From NCBI GenBank assembly GCA_036645935.1, contig JAVXNE010000005.1:62001-126000 (forward strand): a stretch of 64,000 bases of DNA. The letters are read 5' to 3'. Below, piece after piece: positions 35,464 to 44,116 of this stretch. Position numbers and translations under genes: made by a program. How positions within the stretch are numbered: position 1 is the stretch's first letter; the number at the start of each line of letters is the position of its first letter. Below the pieces are notes generated by a model, which was given only the letters and a program-made list of their open reading frames with translations, ran no database searches and was not told the DNA's origin. The DNA comes from JAUNBN01 sp036645935. GTDB lineage: Bacteria; Bacillota; Clostridia; Oscillospirales; Ruminococcaceae.

Positions 35464-37923
35464 TTATGCGAATCTATATCCGTTCTTTTGGTCGCGCTTT
35501 ATTTGATACAGCGCCTCGTCTGCCGCCTGAAACACCTCGCGGAAATCCGAACCTACGTCGGCAAAAGCAATTCCGACGCTGACCGAAATCCAGAACTTGG
35601 CGTCATCATATCGGAATTCTTCGTTCATGTTCGAGCAGAGCTTTTGCGCTTTTTTCTCAACGCTCTTTCTGTCGCGGGCGTCGGAAATAAACACGAGAAA
35701 CTCATCTCCACCCCAGCGTCCCAAGACCTCTCCGCTGTGGAACACGGTCTCCAACGTCCTTGCAAAATGTTTGAGCACCGCATCCCCTCCGAGATGTCCG
35801 AGAGTGTCGTTTGCCGCTTTAAAGTTGTCGATATCTATAAGCAGCATCGCTCCGTTTCGTATGTCGAGGTTATTTTCGATCGCTTCACTTGCGAGCCTCT
35901 CACAGTGCTGTTTTGAATAAAGTCCGGTGAGCGCATCTGTGTTCAGCTGTTCCTCCAGCCTTCGTTTCTCGTCAATCTCCGATTGTATATTGACGAGCTT
36001 GCCTATCCCGCGCACAGGTCTTCCGATGTCGTCAAAGATAACCGTGCATACGGCACGGAACATCAGTCTGCCTTGGTTCGCTAAGTGGCAATTGCATTCA
36101 ACCGAGAAGTTGGGTTGCTGCGCGGAATTGTTAAAGCTGTCTATAACTTTTTGCAGTCCCTCTTCGGCGCAGTCGTCGCGGCTCACAGGCGATTTTCCTC
36201 CCGTAAGCTCAATGAAACTTCGGGGCAGTGTGAGCAGATTGCTTTCAAAATCATAAGCGAAGATGTATTCGTCGCTCAGCTCTCCGATTATCCTGTATGT
36301 GTCAGAAATTAGGGAGTTTTTTCTTGAAATGCGCAACCGCATATACATTATCAGAAATAGCAGCACAAGAACCAGCCCCGCCACCGATAAAATAATCAGG
36401 ATTGCCTGTGTCGGGTTGGAGTAGATGAGCCTCGCAAAGCTGATGTCGTCATCCGCAGTTACGTTTTGAAGGATGACTGCCTGGCGCTGCGAGTCGTCAA
36501 TTGCGTTGATAGCTCTGTCAAAGATCGTGAGCAAAATCGGATTTACGGGATCACGGAACGCAATGGACAGTCTGGTGTCAATATTCGATATTGGCACGAC
36601 TTTCAGTCCACTTTTCCCATGATTTATCATAAAATGTTCCGCTGTCAAATTGTTGACTACGGTAAAATCAGCCTTTTCTTCCTTGACCGCAGATATAGCG
36701 TCCTCGATCCGGTCATGATTCTGCCGAATGCAACTGTCTACAATGTCGTATTCAAAACCATAAGCCACAGCCATCACAGGTGGATTTTGAACATCACTGT
36801 GACTGTCACTTTTGCTTTTGCGCAGCATAACGTTTTGAATTGTAAGGTATGGCAGCGAAAACGCAAGGTTGCCGCCCGAATTCTTAATTCCGTTGCCGTC
36901 GACTCCCAAAACCATGTCGACCTGCTTTGTTTTCAGCAAATCCAACGCATCATTAAAGCTTTTTGCCTGCACGTATGTCAACTGTATGCCAGTTTTCTCG
37001 CTGATGATATTCATCAAATTGGCGGTAATTCCCACCAACTGCCCTCTGTCGTCGAAAAAACTTATCGGCTGCCAGTCCGGCGCGGCCGTCACACGCAGCA
37101 CCGGATGGTCGTTCACGAACTCTTTCTCCGCTGCTGTCAGGTTGAATTTTTCTTCGCTGCTTCCGACAAAATATCTTTTGTAAAGGTCAGATTCAAAATT
37201 GGGGTTAAATAGGTCTATCTGTTTCAGCGCAAAGTTGAGCTCACGCAGCACATCGGCGTTGCCTTTTGTGAGTCCGAAATAATAAGGTTCCATCTGAAAA
37301 CTCGCAATGATTCTCTCGCCGTCTCGAAGTTTCGCGCTGCTTTTCAGCTGAGCGTCGACCTCACCTTTCTGAAACGCTTCCTCCCACTTTTGAGTATCGT
37401 CAAAATACACGGGAACGAAATCAAGACCGTTTGCCGAACGGAACTCATCAAAGGCAGCGATCCTTGAAATCGCCTTTTGGTATATTCCGACTTTAATTCC
37501 TCTGAAGCTGTCATAGTCATTTGCTATGTATTCTGTGTGATTTTTGTTCACGGTCAATGTCGAATAGGCGTAGCCGCTGCTGAGTTCGGCAAAATTGTAA
37601 AGTCTCATAGTTGTGCTGTTTTTTATCATGCCGCCGATGAGATCAATTTTGCCGCTGTCCAGCATGTCGGTTATCTCTTCCGGTTCCGCTGCGAAATACT
37701 CGATGTTCCATCCCGCATATTTTTTAATTTCAGCTAGGTAATCGATAATGATGCCCTTGTAGCTGCCATCGCTCTCAATTTCGGAAAAATGCGGAAATTG
37801 GCTTATGCCCACGCGGACATTTCGGCGCTCGAATGCAAAATCTTCGCTTGCAGAAATCGGAACTGCCGAAACAAGGCCAATAATCATAACCGCAATCACC
37901 ACCGCCGAAAGCACGCGTCTCAC
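35464..37923 (-). CDS. Diguanylate cyclase with two extracellular solute-binding modules
   Basis: About 819 residues from GTG 37923, chosen because AAAGG stands seven bases before it and a clean signal peptide (RRVLSAVVIAVMIIGLV) follows; a longer ATG frame to 38019 crosses the promoter. Order: signal peptide, SBP_bac_3 module 1 (about 35-255), module 2 (about 270-490), membrane helix 506-528, PAS-like region about 540-650, GGDEF domain about 660-819. The GGDEF motif is intact (GRWGGDEF, 738-742) and so should make cyclic di-GMP. The RxxD inhibitory site that usually precedes it is absent (HSGE at that place). The two outer modules resemble amino-acid binding proteins, so ligand binding outside likely sets cyclase activity inside. 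Confidence 0.9.
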   Translation of the reverse strand: MRRVLSAVVIAVMIIGLVSAVPISASEDFAFERRNVRVGISQFPHFSEIESDGSYKGIIIDYLAEIKKYAGWNIEYFAAEPEEITDMLDSGKIDLIGGMIKNSTTMRLYNFAELSSGYAYSTLTVNKNHTEYIANDYDSFRGIKVGIYQKAISRIAAFDEFRSANGLDFVPVYFDDTQKWEEAFQKGEVDAQLKSSAKLRDGERIIASFQMEPYYFGLTKGNADVLRELNFALKQIDLFNPNFESDLYKRYFVGSSEEKFNLTAAEKEFVNDHPVLRVTAAPDWQPISFFDDRGQLVGITANLMNIISEKTGIQLTYVQAKSFNDALDLLKTKQVDMVLGVDGNGIKNSGGNLAFSLPYLTIQNVMLRKSKSDSHSDVQNPPVMAVAYGFEYDIVDSCIRQNHDRIEDAISAVKEEKADFTVVNNLTAEHFMINHGKSGLKVVPISNIDTRLSIAFRDPVNPILLTIFDRAINAIDDSQRQAVILQNVTADDDISFARLIYSNPTQAILIILSVAGLVLVLLFLIMYMRLRISRKNSLISDTYRIIGELSDEYIFAYDFESNLLTLPRSFIELTGGKSPVSRDDCAEEGLQKVIDSFNNSAQQPNFSVECNCHLANQGRLMFRAVCTVIFDDIGRPVRGIGKLVNIQSEIDEKRRLEEQLNTDALTGLYSKQHCERLASEAIENNLDIRNGAMLLIDIDNFKAANDTLGHLGGDAVLKHFARTLETVFHSGEVLGRWGGDEFLVFISDARDRKSVEKKAQKLCSNMNEEFRYDDAKFWISVSVGIAFADVGSDFREVFQAADEALYQIKRDQKNGYRFA

Positions 37924-37978
37924 ATTCTCACCTTTAATCACAGTACCAGTATTTATTCCGCAGACAGACATTTTTTTC

Positions 37979-38008
37979 AATATACCACATAAGCAGTCAT
38001 TATCACAA
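37979..38008 (-). promoter_or_regulatory. Possible promoter of the GGDEF gene
   Basis: Minus strand TTGTGA (38008-38003), 18 bp, TATATT (37984-37979), giving a leader of about 50 bases before the GTG start. Confidence 0.4.
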
Positions 38009-38019
38009 GCCGTTTTCAA

Positions 38020-38357
38020 TGGAATTCTCCTCTTCGTTTGGGCGAAACAGGTCGGATTTGTTTACATTCGCAACAAATTTGTCTTTTTCGGCGCTCTGAT
38101 GTTCTGCCTGTTTTTGTCACCGCAAAGCGCTGCTGTTCCTCCAAACCAAATATCTGTGGCGCCGACACGAAAATCAGTATTTGCCAGCGATAAAAGTAGT
38201 TGTATGAACCATATTATGACATTTTTAATGTTTTATATGAAGTAGCATATAGTCACACCGCGCTATTGCATTTTTACGGATGTCGCGGCAAGCCATTGCG
38301 CAAAAGCAATTCTGTTGCTTTTGCGACATCGCAATTTGGGAGGAAATTGACATTACC
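38020..38357. other. Leader region of the VWA surface protein gene
   Basis: No separate gene seen. An 11-bp hairpin, CGCAAAAGCAA (38299-38309) with TTGCTTTTGCG (38315-38325), stands before the Shine-Dalgarno GGGAGG, and TGTCGC (38281-38286) can pair alternatively with GCGACA (38323-38328), so two mutually exclusive folds are possible. Confidence 0.5.
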
Positions 38358-40574
38358 ATGAAAACTCTTCTAAGCGGATTTCTGACTTTGCTCATGATGT
38401 TGATTGCGCTGCCAACGACTTTATTTGCTGCACAACCCGCCGCTCCTTTGAATTCAAACTCTCACGAGTCCGTGCCTGTGCTTGTGGGTGGCACGACAGC
38501 GCAAGACTATCCCGACTCAAATCAGCAGGGCTTTGTGAGCATGAAAAAATCCGCACAATGGTCAGACAAGGCCGCGGGCACCGCTGAAGTGAATTTTGAA
38601 GTTTTCGGCGTACCGACGAGCATCGACGTTTTGATTGTGCTTGACCGCTCCGGCAGCATGGACAAGGTCGTTCCAAACAGCACCACAGTATGTGGCGGCA
38701 CTGTTGAAAATGGAATTTGCAGAAAATGCGGCAAATCTTGGAGCGGAATGCCGATCCAATTCTGCACGGATACCGATCGCCTCGCTATTGCTCAGGCAGC
38801 AGCCGTCCAGTTTGTAAACTATATTTTTGCCCCCGATATTAGCGGCAACGCCTCCAACAGCCGCGTTGGATTGGTCACATTTTGCGGTTTGTCCGGTGAC
38901 CCTAATGTTGATAAAACTCTCAAAATCACAAGCCACACCCAGTTTTTCAACGCTGTGGATAAGTCAGGCCTTATTTCTGCCATAAACACTCTTGAGCATC
39001 GTGGCGGCACAGATTATACCAGCGCACTAACTGATGCAAAGACGTTGATCAACGGCAGAGCCGACACGACACGCCCTGTCTTCATTGTGTTTTTGACAGA
39101 CGGCCTCCCCGCCCCGAATCAAGATGGTATAGCGGTTTCCGCTGAGCTTAAAGCAATGGGCACAAAAATTTACTCCATTGCCCTTGCAATCGACGACACC
39201 GACCCCTGGAACAAAGCCGCAAAGCCGCTTTTGCGCGACAAAATCGCTTACAGTCCGACCTGCTATTACGATGTTTTTAATCCCAACGACGCGCATGTCG
39301 CATTTCAGGAGATCGCCCTGGCGATTAAAAGCGCCGGCACTAACGCCGTGCTCACAGATATCGTCAATTCAGCGGACTTTACAATTGATACAGCAAGGCA
39401 AATTTCAGTTAATGGCGCGCCGCCTGCCGCCGGACGCGTCACGGTCGTCAATAACAGAGTGGATTGGAAGATCGGAAATATTTTGCAGGAAAAATCAACT
39501 ATCACCATTCCGATCCGGCTTGATCCGAATAAAAACGGCTCTTTCCCGACCAATGAGGGCAGAGCCACGCTGTCATACACCAATTTTCTGGGAAACACCC
39601 GCTGCGTGAGAGACGTGGCTACCCCCGTGCTCTCAAAGGATGATGCGAAGTATTCTGTCACTTACAATGCCTCACCCCCTCCGGGCACCGTCGCCACGGG
39701 AACTGTTCCGGTCGATTCTAAGGCTTACAGTGTGGGTGACAAGGTTACGGTTCTCCCTCATGGAACACTTGCCGTGACAGGGTATCGCTTTGCCGGCTGG
39801 CAATCGGGAAACGGCATCAGCCAGGCGGGAGATTTGGTCACTGTCGCTGGAAACATCACCTTTTCTGCCGTGTGGGCAAAGGACGACAGCGCCACACTGT
39901 CATACACCGTGAAATACTTCAAAAATGGCACCGACATGAACGCGGACATCAAGGGCACAGTTTGGAAGGGAAATCCGATTGTTGGCGCTGCCAGTGTAAG
40001 CTACTCCAACATGCCTTCCGGACATGAATTGGATACCGCAAAATCAACACAGCTTCCGTTCACGGTGACAATCGAGCGGAACATCATCGAAGTTCACTAC
40101 AAAGCGATTCCACCGATTCTCCCCACCACAGCGCTGACTATATCCCACTATTATTATACTGACGGCATACTGGACGGAAGTATGCTCAATATATCCCCGG
40201 GATTTGCGGTTGGCTCACAAATCAGCTTCGGCAGCCTTACACACACTGTTTGGAATGGCATTACCTACAACCTTCCCAATCTCATCGACATTGAGAAAAC
40301 GACCCCGAATACACCGCCGATTATACCTCCTGCCGCTGCAACTTCAACCACACGCATCACGCTCAAGCCCGGAGAAAAGTTCACCTATGAAGAGGGCAGC
40401 AGTTACAGCGTCGTGATTCGTTACAGCAGAACTGCCCCGCCCATCACACACCCGTCAAGAGATATTCCGCAAACAGGTGACCGATCAGTCATCCTCGGCG
40501 TTTGCTTTGCATTGCTGTCCATAGCGTCCGCCGGTGCAATTGTGATACTCTCAAAAAAAATCAGAAAACAGTAA
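38358..40574 (+). CDS. VWA-domain cell-wall-anchored surface protein
   Basis: A 738-residue exported protein. Signal peptide 1-25; von Willebrand A domain about 85-330 with MIDAS D96-x-S98-x-S100 (DRSGSM). Straight after it come four cysteines, C112, C121, C124 and C136, that look like a small zinc ribbon inserted in the VWA fold. Then beta-rich segments, an InlB-type repeat (YRFAGWQ, about 440-510) and MucBP-like repeats (about 520-670). The C-terminus is a sorting signal: IPQTG (703-707), a hydrophobic helix and KKIRKQ, so a sortase should anchor it to peptidoglycan. No sortase gene is in the window. The layout suggests an adhesin or pilus-tip-like protein. GGAGG lies about 14 bases before ATG, an unusually long gap. 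Confidence 0.9.
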   Translation: MKTLLSGFLTLLMMLIALPTTLFAAQPAAPLNSNSHESVPVLVGGTTAQDYPDSNQQGFVSMKKSAQWSDKAAGTAEVNFEVFGVPTSIDVLIVLDRSGSMDKVVPNSTTVCGGTVENGICRKCGKSWSGMPIQFCTDTDRLAIAQAAAVQFVNYIFAPDISGNASNSRVGLVTFCGLSGDPNVDKTLKITSHTQFFNAVDKSGLISAINTLEHRGGTDYTSALTDAKTLINGRADTTRPVFIVFLTDGLPAPNQDGIAVSAELKAMGTKIYSIALAIDDTDPWNKAAKPLLRDKIAYSPTCYYDVFNPNDAHVAFQEIALAIKSAGTNAVLTDIVNSADFTIDTARQISVNGAPPAAGRVTVVNNRVDWKIGNILQEKSTITIPIRLDPNKNGSFPTNEGRATLSYTNFLGNTRCVRDVATPVLSKDDAKYSVTYNASPPPGTVATGTVPVDSKAYSVGDKVTVLPHGTLAVTGYRFAGWQSGNGISQAGDLVTVAGNITFSAVWAKDDSATLSYTVKYFKNGTDMNADIKGTVWKGNPIVGAASVSYSNMPSGHELDTAKSTQLPFTVTIERNIIEVHYKAIPPILPTTALTISHYYYTDGILDGSMLNISPGFAVGSQISFGSLTHTVWNGITYNLPNLIDIEKTTPNTPPIIPPAAATSTTRITLKPGEKFTYEEGSSYSVVIRYSRTAPPITHPSRDIPQTGDRSVILGVCFALLSIASAGAIVILSKKIRKQ

Positions 40575-40616
40575 ATCGCAAACAGTCCGCAATTTTAAAA
40601 GCTCAGCTGACATGCA

Positions 40617-40658
40617 AACACCCCGAAATGCAGCAATTGCATTCCGGGGTGTTTTTTA
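40617..40658 (+). terminator. Terminator of the VWA gene
   Basis: AACACCCCG...AATGCA pairs with TGCATTCCGGGGTGTT with one mismatch, followed by TTTTTT; 43 bp after the stop. Confidence 0.8.
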
Positions 40659-40765
40659 TATGGCAAATTGAATCCCGATTGGCTCAAAGCGGATATTCAC
40701 AACGCAGGTCTGCCGTGTGATGCGCGGTTTAAAAAATACACAATGTGAATAAGATGACAACACTC

Positions 40766-41068
40766 TCATTTTGCCCGGATGCAAAAAAGCATTCCAACTG
40801 CATTTCCCACAATTGCAACTATACCATAACCGATAATATATACCCATGCGCTTGAATTGTAGAAAATGAAAATAGTGGGCAGATATAGGATCATAACGAG
40901 CGTGCAGAACAGCAAGTTGAAGCCATTTCTTGCTCCGTAAAAAACAGCGCAAACGCCGCAAATTAATGGCACTGCCACGAGCAGTGTCAACATAGCTGTT
41001 CCTGTATCTTTAATGAGAAGCGGCAGCAGGTAAAAATCCAAAATTATAACTATGAGATATGGCAGCAT
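40766..41068 (-). CDS. Small integral membrane protein, unknown function
   Basis: A 100-residue, strongly hydrophobic protein with about four helices (roughly 3-18, 24-43, 50-66, 74-95) and charged ends (final RAK). No motif recognised. The ribosome binding site is weak (AAAAAG), but a long frame this hydrophobic with helix-like spacing is unlikely by chance. It stands alone downstream of the ECF remnant on the same strand. Confidence 0.6.
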   Translation of the reverse strand: MLPYLIVIILDFYLLPLLIKDTGTAMLTLLVAVPLICGVCAVFYGARNGFNLLFCTLVMILYLPTIFIFYNSSAWVYIIGYGIVAIVGNAVGMLFCIRAK

Positions 41069-41351
41069 CTTTTTAAACTTATCCGATAATCATTTCCACT
41101 CCGGTTAAAATAAAATTAAGGCAGACACAAACCCCGCAACCCGGCCGTTTCAAAAAACTCTGCAACTGCATATCTTTGCAAATACCCATGAGGCCAAATA
41201 AGATTTTTGCTTTGCTCAAAATGACAAATTTTTGCGTTTTCTCATAGATAAAATCAACTGTCCTTGCTTTTCTCTGTGCCTCAAAATAATAGCCCTACAG
41301 ACTTCATCGCTGAAATTTGTAGGCTCATTATAGCACTTATGCCAGTTTAAG
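41069..41351. other. Short intergenic stretch
   Basis: No gene. Contains an inverted repeat CCTACA (41294-41299) with TGTAGG (41318-41323), likely the old terminator of the ECF gene on the minus strand. Confidence 0.4.
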
Positions 41352-41635
41352 TTAATAGCGCTGCAAAAAAGCTGCAACACGCTTTTGCGAATGTTTTTTG
41401 TTGCAATTCAAAGATAGATTTCTGATAAGTGCACCCAAAAACGCTCTAAACACATTGGGCTTTTGTGGGGGAATGCTATTTCAAGCGCCCATATATGGCA
41501 TTCCTCTGCATCTTCATCGCTTTTAAGAATATTATAGGAAATAGCGGTTAAGTATCTGCTGTATTTAATATCCGTTTCTTTTATAGCGCTCTCATCTCTC
41601 TGCCAAAACAAGTCAACTATTTTTGTGTCATCCAT
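41352..41635 (-). pseudogene. Remnant of an ECF-type RNA polymerase sigma factor
   Basis: Starts with a perfect AAAGGAGG and ATG 41635. About 45 codons read as region 2 of an ECF sigma factor (DLFWQRDESAIKETD, ISYNILKSDEDAEEC). The frame then shifts: from about 41565 the expected continuation (NSIPPQKPNVFRAF, then LGALIRNLSLN) is in another frame, after a small deletion, and the Trp codon expected before NSIPP is TGA. Region 4 is missing. The gene is therefore dead. Its regulon partner, often an anti-sigma factor, is not nearby. Confidence 0.75.
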
Positions 41636-41727
41636 ACTACGCCTCCTTTCCGTCCTCACCTATATAGACGAGAAATAAAGCGGACGGTTGAACACACGAT
41701 GAAATCTTGTTGTCTTTGTTATAACAC

Positions 41728-41764
41728 AAAAAGTTGACAAACTTCATTGCTGAAATTTGCCAAC
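41728..41764 (-). terminator. Terminator of the Asp-Thr tRNA transcript
   Basis: GTTGACAAA (41733-41741) pairs with TTTGCCAAC (41756-41764); on the minus strand the stem is followed by TTTTTGTG. The loop TTCATTGCTGAAA also occurs at 41303-41315. Confidence 0.7.
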
Positions 41765-41770
41765 TGGTTT

Positions 41771-41846
41771 TGGAGCTGTTGAGCAGATTCGAACTGCCGA
41801 CCTCGTCATTACCAATGACGTGCTCTGCCAACTGAGCTACAACAGC
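41771..41846 (-). tRNA. tRNA-Thr (GGT)
   Basis: 76 bases with encoded CCA. Acceptor GCTGTTG/CAACAGC, D arm GCTC...GAGC, anticodon stem CGTCA/TGACG with loop TTGGTAA (anticodon GGT), T loop TTCGAAT. Discriminator is T. Second gene of a two-tRNA transcript after tRNA-Asp, two bases between them. Confidence 0.93.
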
Positions 41847-41848
41847 AA

Positions 41849-41925
41849 TGGCGACCCGGATGAGGCTCGAACTCACGACCTCCAGCGTGACAGGCTGGCG
41901 TTCTAACCAACTGAACTACCGGGCC
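41849..41925 (-). tRNA. tRNA-Asp (GTC)
   Basis: 77 bases with encoded CCA. Acceptor GGCCCGG/CCGGGTC with one G-T pair, D loop with AGTTGGTTA, anticodon stem CCAGC/GCTGG with loop CTGTCAC (anticodon GTC), discriminator G as expected for Asp. Confidence 0.95.
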
Positions 41926-42108
41926 GTATAAACGGCGGCAAGGCTTTAGCCTTTCTTTTGATGCTCAGGTTTCTTTAAAGACGCTCCCGCTCGCGTCGGC
42001 ATTCCACCCCTTGATCGTCACTCAAGTGGGTTCTTGGCCGTTTCAGCTTTCATTTCACCTGCACTTGCAAACCGCATTCCGGTGGCTGTGGGCGTGAACG
42101 ACTTCAGT

Positions 42109-42137
42109 ATAATACCATACGGATAATATTATTTCAA
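42109..42137 (-). promoter_or_regulatory. Promoter of tRNA-Asp-Thr
   Basis: Minus strand TTGAAA (42137-42132), 17 bp, TATTAT (42114-42109). Confidence 0.5.
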
Positions 42138-42322
42138 TAGCTTGTCCGCCCTTTTTGCGCTCTTTGCAAATTACTCGTGCTGTCCTCTTCCTGCGCTGAT
42201 AATCGCAGCGGCCGCGATTGCGGCTTTTGCACCCTCCTGTCACTGTGCCGCTCGCATCTTCAGCAAAATTGGTTGTTGTCCGCTCGTATCTTAAGCGCCA
42301 CAATTGCGCGGGCCGACAGGTA

Positions 42323-42360
42323 CAAAAAAACGCATGGCACCGAGAGTCGGCGCTGTGCGC
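42323..42360 (-). terminator. Terminator of tRNA-Met-Trp
   Basis: CGCATGGCACCG (42331-42342) pairs with CGGCGCTGTGCG (42348-42359) with one mismatch; on the minus strand TTTTTTT follows. Confidence 0.65.
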
Positions 42361-42402
42361 TTTTTCACGAACACGTTGTATACCCTAAGACAGGCAAAAC
42401 AT

Positions 42403-42478
42403 TGGCAGGGGCAGAAGGATTTGAACCCTCGGCACGCGGTTTTGGAGACCGCTGCTCTACCAGCTGAGCTATACCCCT
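42403..42478 (-). tRNA. tRNA-Trp (CCA)
   Basis: 76 bases with encoded CCA. Acceptor AGGGGTA/TGCCCCT, anticodon stem GCGGT/ACCGC with loop CTCCAAA (anticodon CCA), T loop TTCAAAT, discriminator G. Confidence 0.95.
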
Positions 42479-42484
42479 AAACGT

Positions 42485-42561
42485 TGGTGGGCCTTCAGGG
42501 ACTTGAACCCCGGACCGACCGGTTATGAGCCGGTTGCTCTAACCAACTGAGCTAAAGGCCC
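42485..42561 (-). tRNA. tRNA-Met (CAT)
   Basis: 77 bases with encoded CCA. Acceptor GGGCCTT/AAGGCCC, anticodon stem ACCGG/CCGGT with loop CTCATAA. First base pair is G-C and the anticodon stem lacks the three G-C pairs of initiator tRNA, so this is an elongator Met (or a lysidine-modified Ile2, which cannot be excluded). Confidence 0.93.
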
Positions 42562-42605
42562 TTGACAACAAGGATCCACGGGCTGGTATTTCCGTGAACT
42601 TGTAT

Positions 42606-42634
42606 ATCTTAACAAAATAGCAGGGCCTTGTCAA
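42606..42634 (-). promoter_or_regulatory. Promoter of tRNA-Met-Trp
   Basis: Minus strand consensus TTGACA (42634-42629), 17 bp, TAAGAT (42611-42606), about 38 bases before the tRNA. Confidence 0.7.
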
Positions 42635-43185
42635 TAACCGCAATCGTGTATTTAATTCAACAATTCGCACCGCGTGATTATTTTGTGTTTCATGTCGTCC
42701 CGTTTATTCTGCACTTCCCTATCCGCACTGTAAACGCCCATTTTTTCGCATATGCTGGTGGTGGCTAAATCTCCGAAATCTTATGTGTGTCTATACCTTA
42801 AACAAGCAATTCCGGCTACTATCGAGATATGTTTAAAACGGCGGCGCGAGCGGGCAGTGCTTTGCGCTAATTATACTCATACCTTAAGTTCCCGCAGCTG
42901 AAGCTGACATTGACAGCATTGTGCTCTGAGTGTATATTTAGTCTATTGAGTGTAGTTTCGACCTGTTCTTTTTCAACATGTTTTGTCAGCGAACTTTGCT
43001 TTTGTCATTCGCAAATATCTCCTGATTTTGATTCGTCAGCAGAAGTCGAGCTGCGAAGGCTTCGGCAGACGATTTTCTTTCGTGCAGTCGGTCAAAATAT
43101 GATTTTCACACGCTTTACAAGTAAAAAACACCGTCGTCCCAACAACGGTGCATGTTGACAAGCAAACAAAAAGGATGTGCGTAAA
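42635..43185. other. Intergenic region before the exported protein gene
   Basis: No gene or known RNA recognised. A weak hairpin, CACCGT with AACGGTG, lies near 43130-43150. Confidence 0.45.
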
Positions 43186-43869
43186 TTGAAATTGCTATCG
43201 GCAGCCCTGCTGTCTGCAAGTGCACTTGCGCTCGCGAAGTTCTCAAGATGCGGCACTGAACAGACTCAGTGCAGCCCAACTGCCATCTCTGTCGATGACC
43301 GTGCAGAACTCTCGCTCGCTGGCTTTGGTGGAGTGTGTGCGCTTAAAATCGCGCTCAACGCTAAAGAAGAGTCATCAGAATACTCCGGCTCGCTGTCGCT
43401 GTCCTACGAGCTCAATGCAGGAAAATATTCTTCGGCCATAAGATTGCTGAATATCGTAAAACTCAAGGGCGCGGGAGAGATAAAACCTTTCTCTGTCCGG
43501 GTGTCCCCCTTTGACGCCGATCGATATGAGGCTTTTCTTGTGCGCGTCGGCGCGGCAGGGCCGACCGACACACGGTTTGCACAGAGCGTCTGGCTCTGCG
43601 ATTCGCTTCCGTTTACAAAATCGGACTTCAAATCATTTTTCAACTTTGATATCGATGAGGTCTCAAAGCTCGCAAAGGGCGGTTCGATAGCCTTTTCAGG
43701 CGTCGGCGACATACCGAAAATACTGTCGAAAGTTCTCGCCAAAAACAGCGGAACAGCTAAGGGACTGCCTTGCTCTCTTATCGTGACTGAAAGCGGCAGC
43801 GCACATTTCACCGTGTATAACCCGATAGACAAATCATTTAATCTCGAGTTTCGGGGTCACTGCGTCTGA
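43186..43869 (+). CDS. Exported protein of unknown function
   Basis: About 227 residues from a TTG start at 43186, chosen because AAAAAGG is 11 bases upstream; a GTG at 43177 has only two bases of spacing. The first 20 residues (KLLSAALLSASALALAKFS) are a signal-peptide-like helix. The rest has no recognised domain; it is a mix of beta-like strands and contains four to five cysteines. No operon partner. Start codon and secretion are both uncertain. Confidence 0.55.
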   Translation: MKLLSAALLSASALALAKFSRCGTEQTQCSPTAISVDDRAELSLAGFGGVCALKIALNAKEESSEYSGSLSLSYELNAGKYSSAIRLLNIVKLKGAGEIKPFSVRVSPFDADRYEAFLVRVGAAGPTDTRFAQSVWLCDSLPFTKSDFKSFFNFDIDEVSKLAKGGSIAFSGVGDIPKILSKVLAKNSGTAKGLPCSLIVTESGSAHFTVYNPIDKSFNLEFRGHCV

Positions 43870-44057
43870 CACAAAGTGGCTTGTCAAATAGGATGCGCTG
43901 TGCGTTACAGCTGTCGGTCTGGCACTTGAAGCTGCAAACATATGAGTTCTGAAAGCGCGCATTACTTCCCCTTTAATAATCTTCCCGACACTCGAATCTT
44001 TATTTCTGCAGTTTTCGTGTGCGAAAAAGAGCAGAAAAATCACTTTTGTGCCAATCA

Positions 44058-44099
44058 AAAGAACCTTCGAAACCCCTTTCGGGCTTCTGAAGGTTCTTT
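44058..44099 (-). terminator. Terminator of the spoIIA operon
   Basis: AAAGAACCTTC (44058-44068) with GAAGGTTCTTT (44089-44099), extended inside by imperfect pairing; followed by TTTTGATT on the minus strand, 18 bp after the sigF stop. Confidence 0.75.
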
Positions 44100-44116
44100 A
44101 TCGTTGGCTTGCAGTC

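Larger units (their letters stand above)
41926..42402. other. Spacer between the two tRNA pairs
   Basis: No gene. Holds the terminator of the Met-Trp transcript at the right and a promoter for Asp-Thr in the middle; the region 41926-42100 would be an unusually long leader of about 175 bases. Confidence 0.5.

Noticed and set aside
37924..38019. Cyclic di-GMP riboswitch in the leader of the GGDEF gene
   Set aside because: The leader is only about 50 bases and I see no GEMM core.
42485..42561. Initiator tRNA-Met
   Set aside because: First pair is G-C and the anticodon stem lacks three consecutive G-C pairs.
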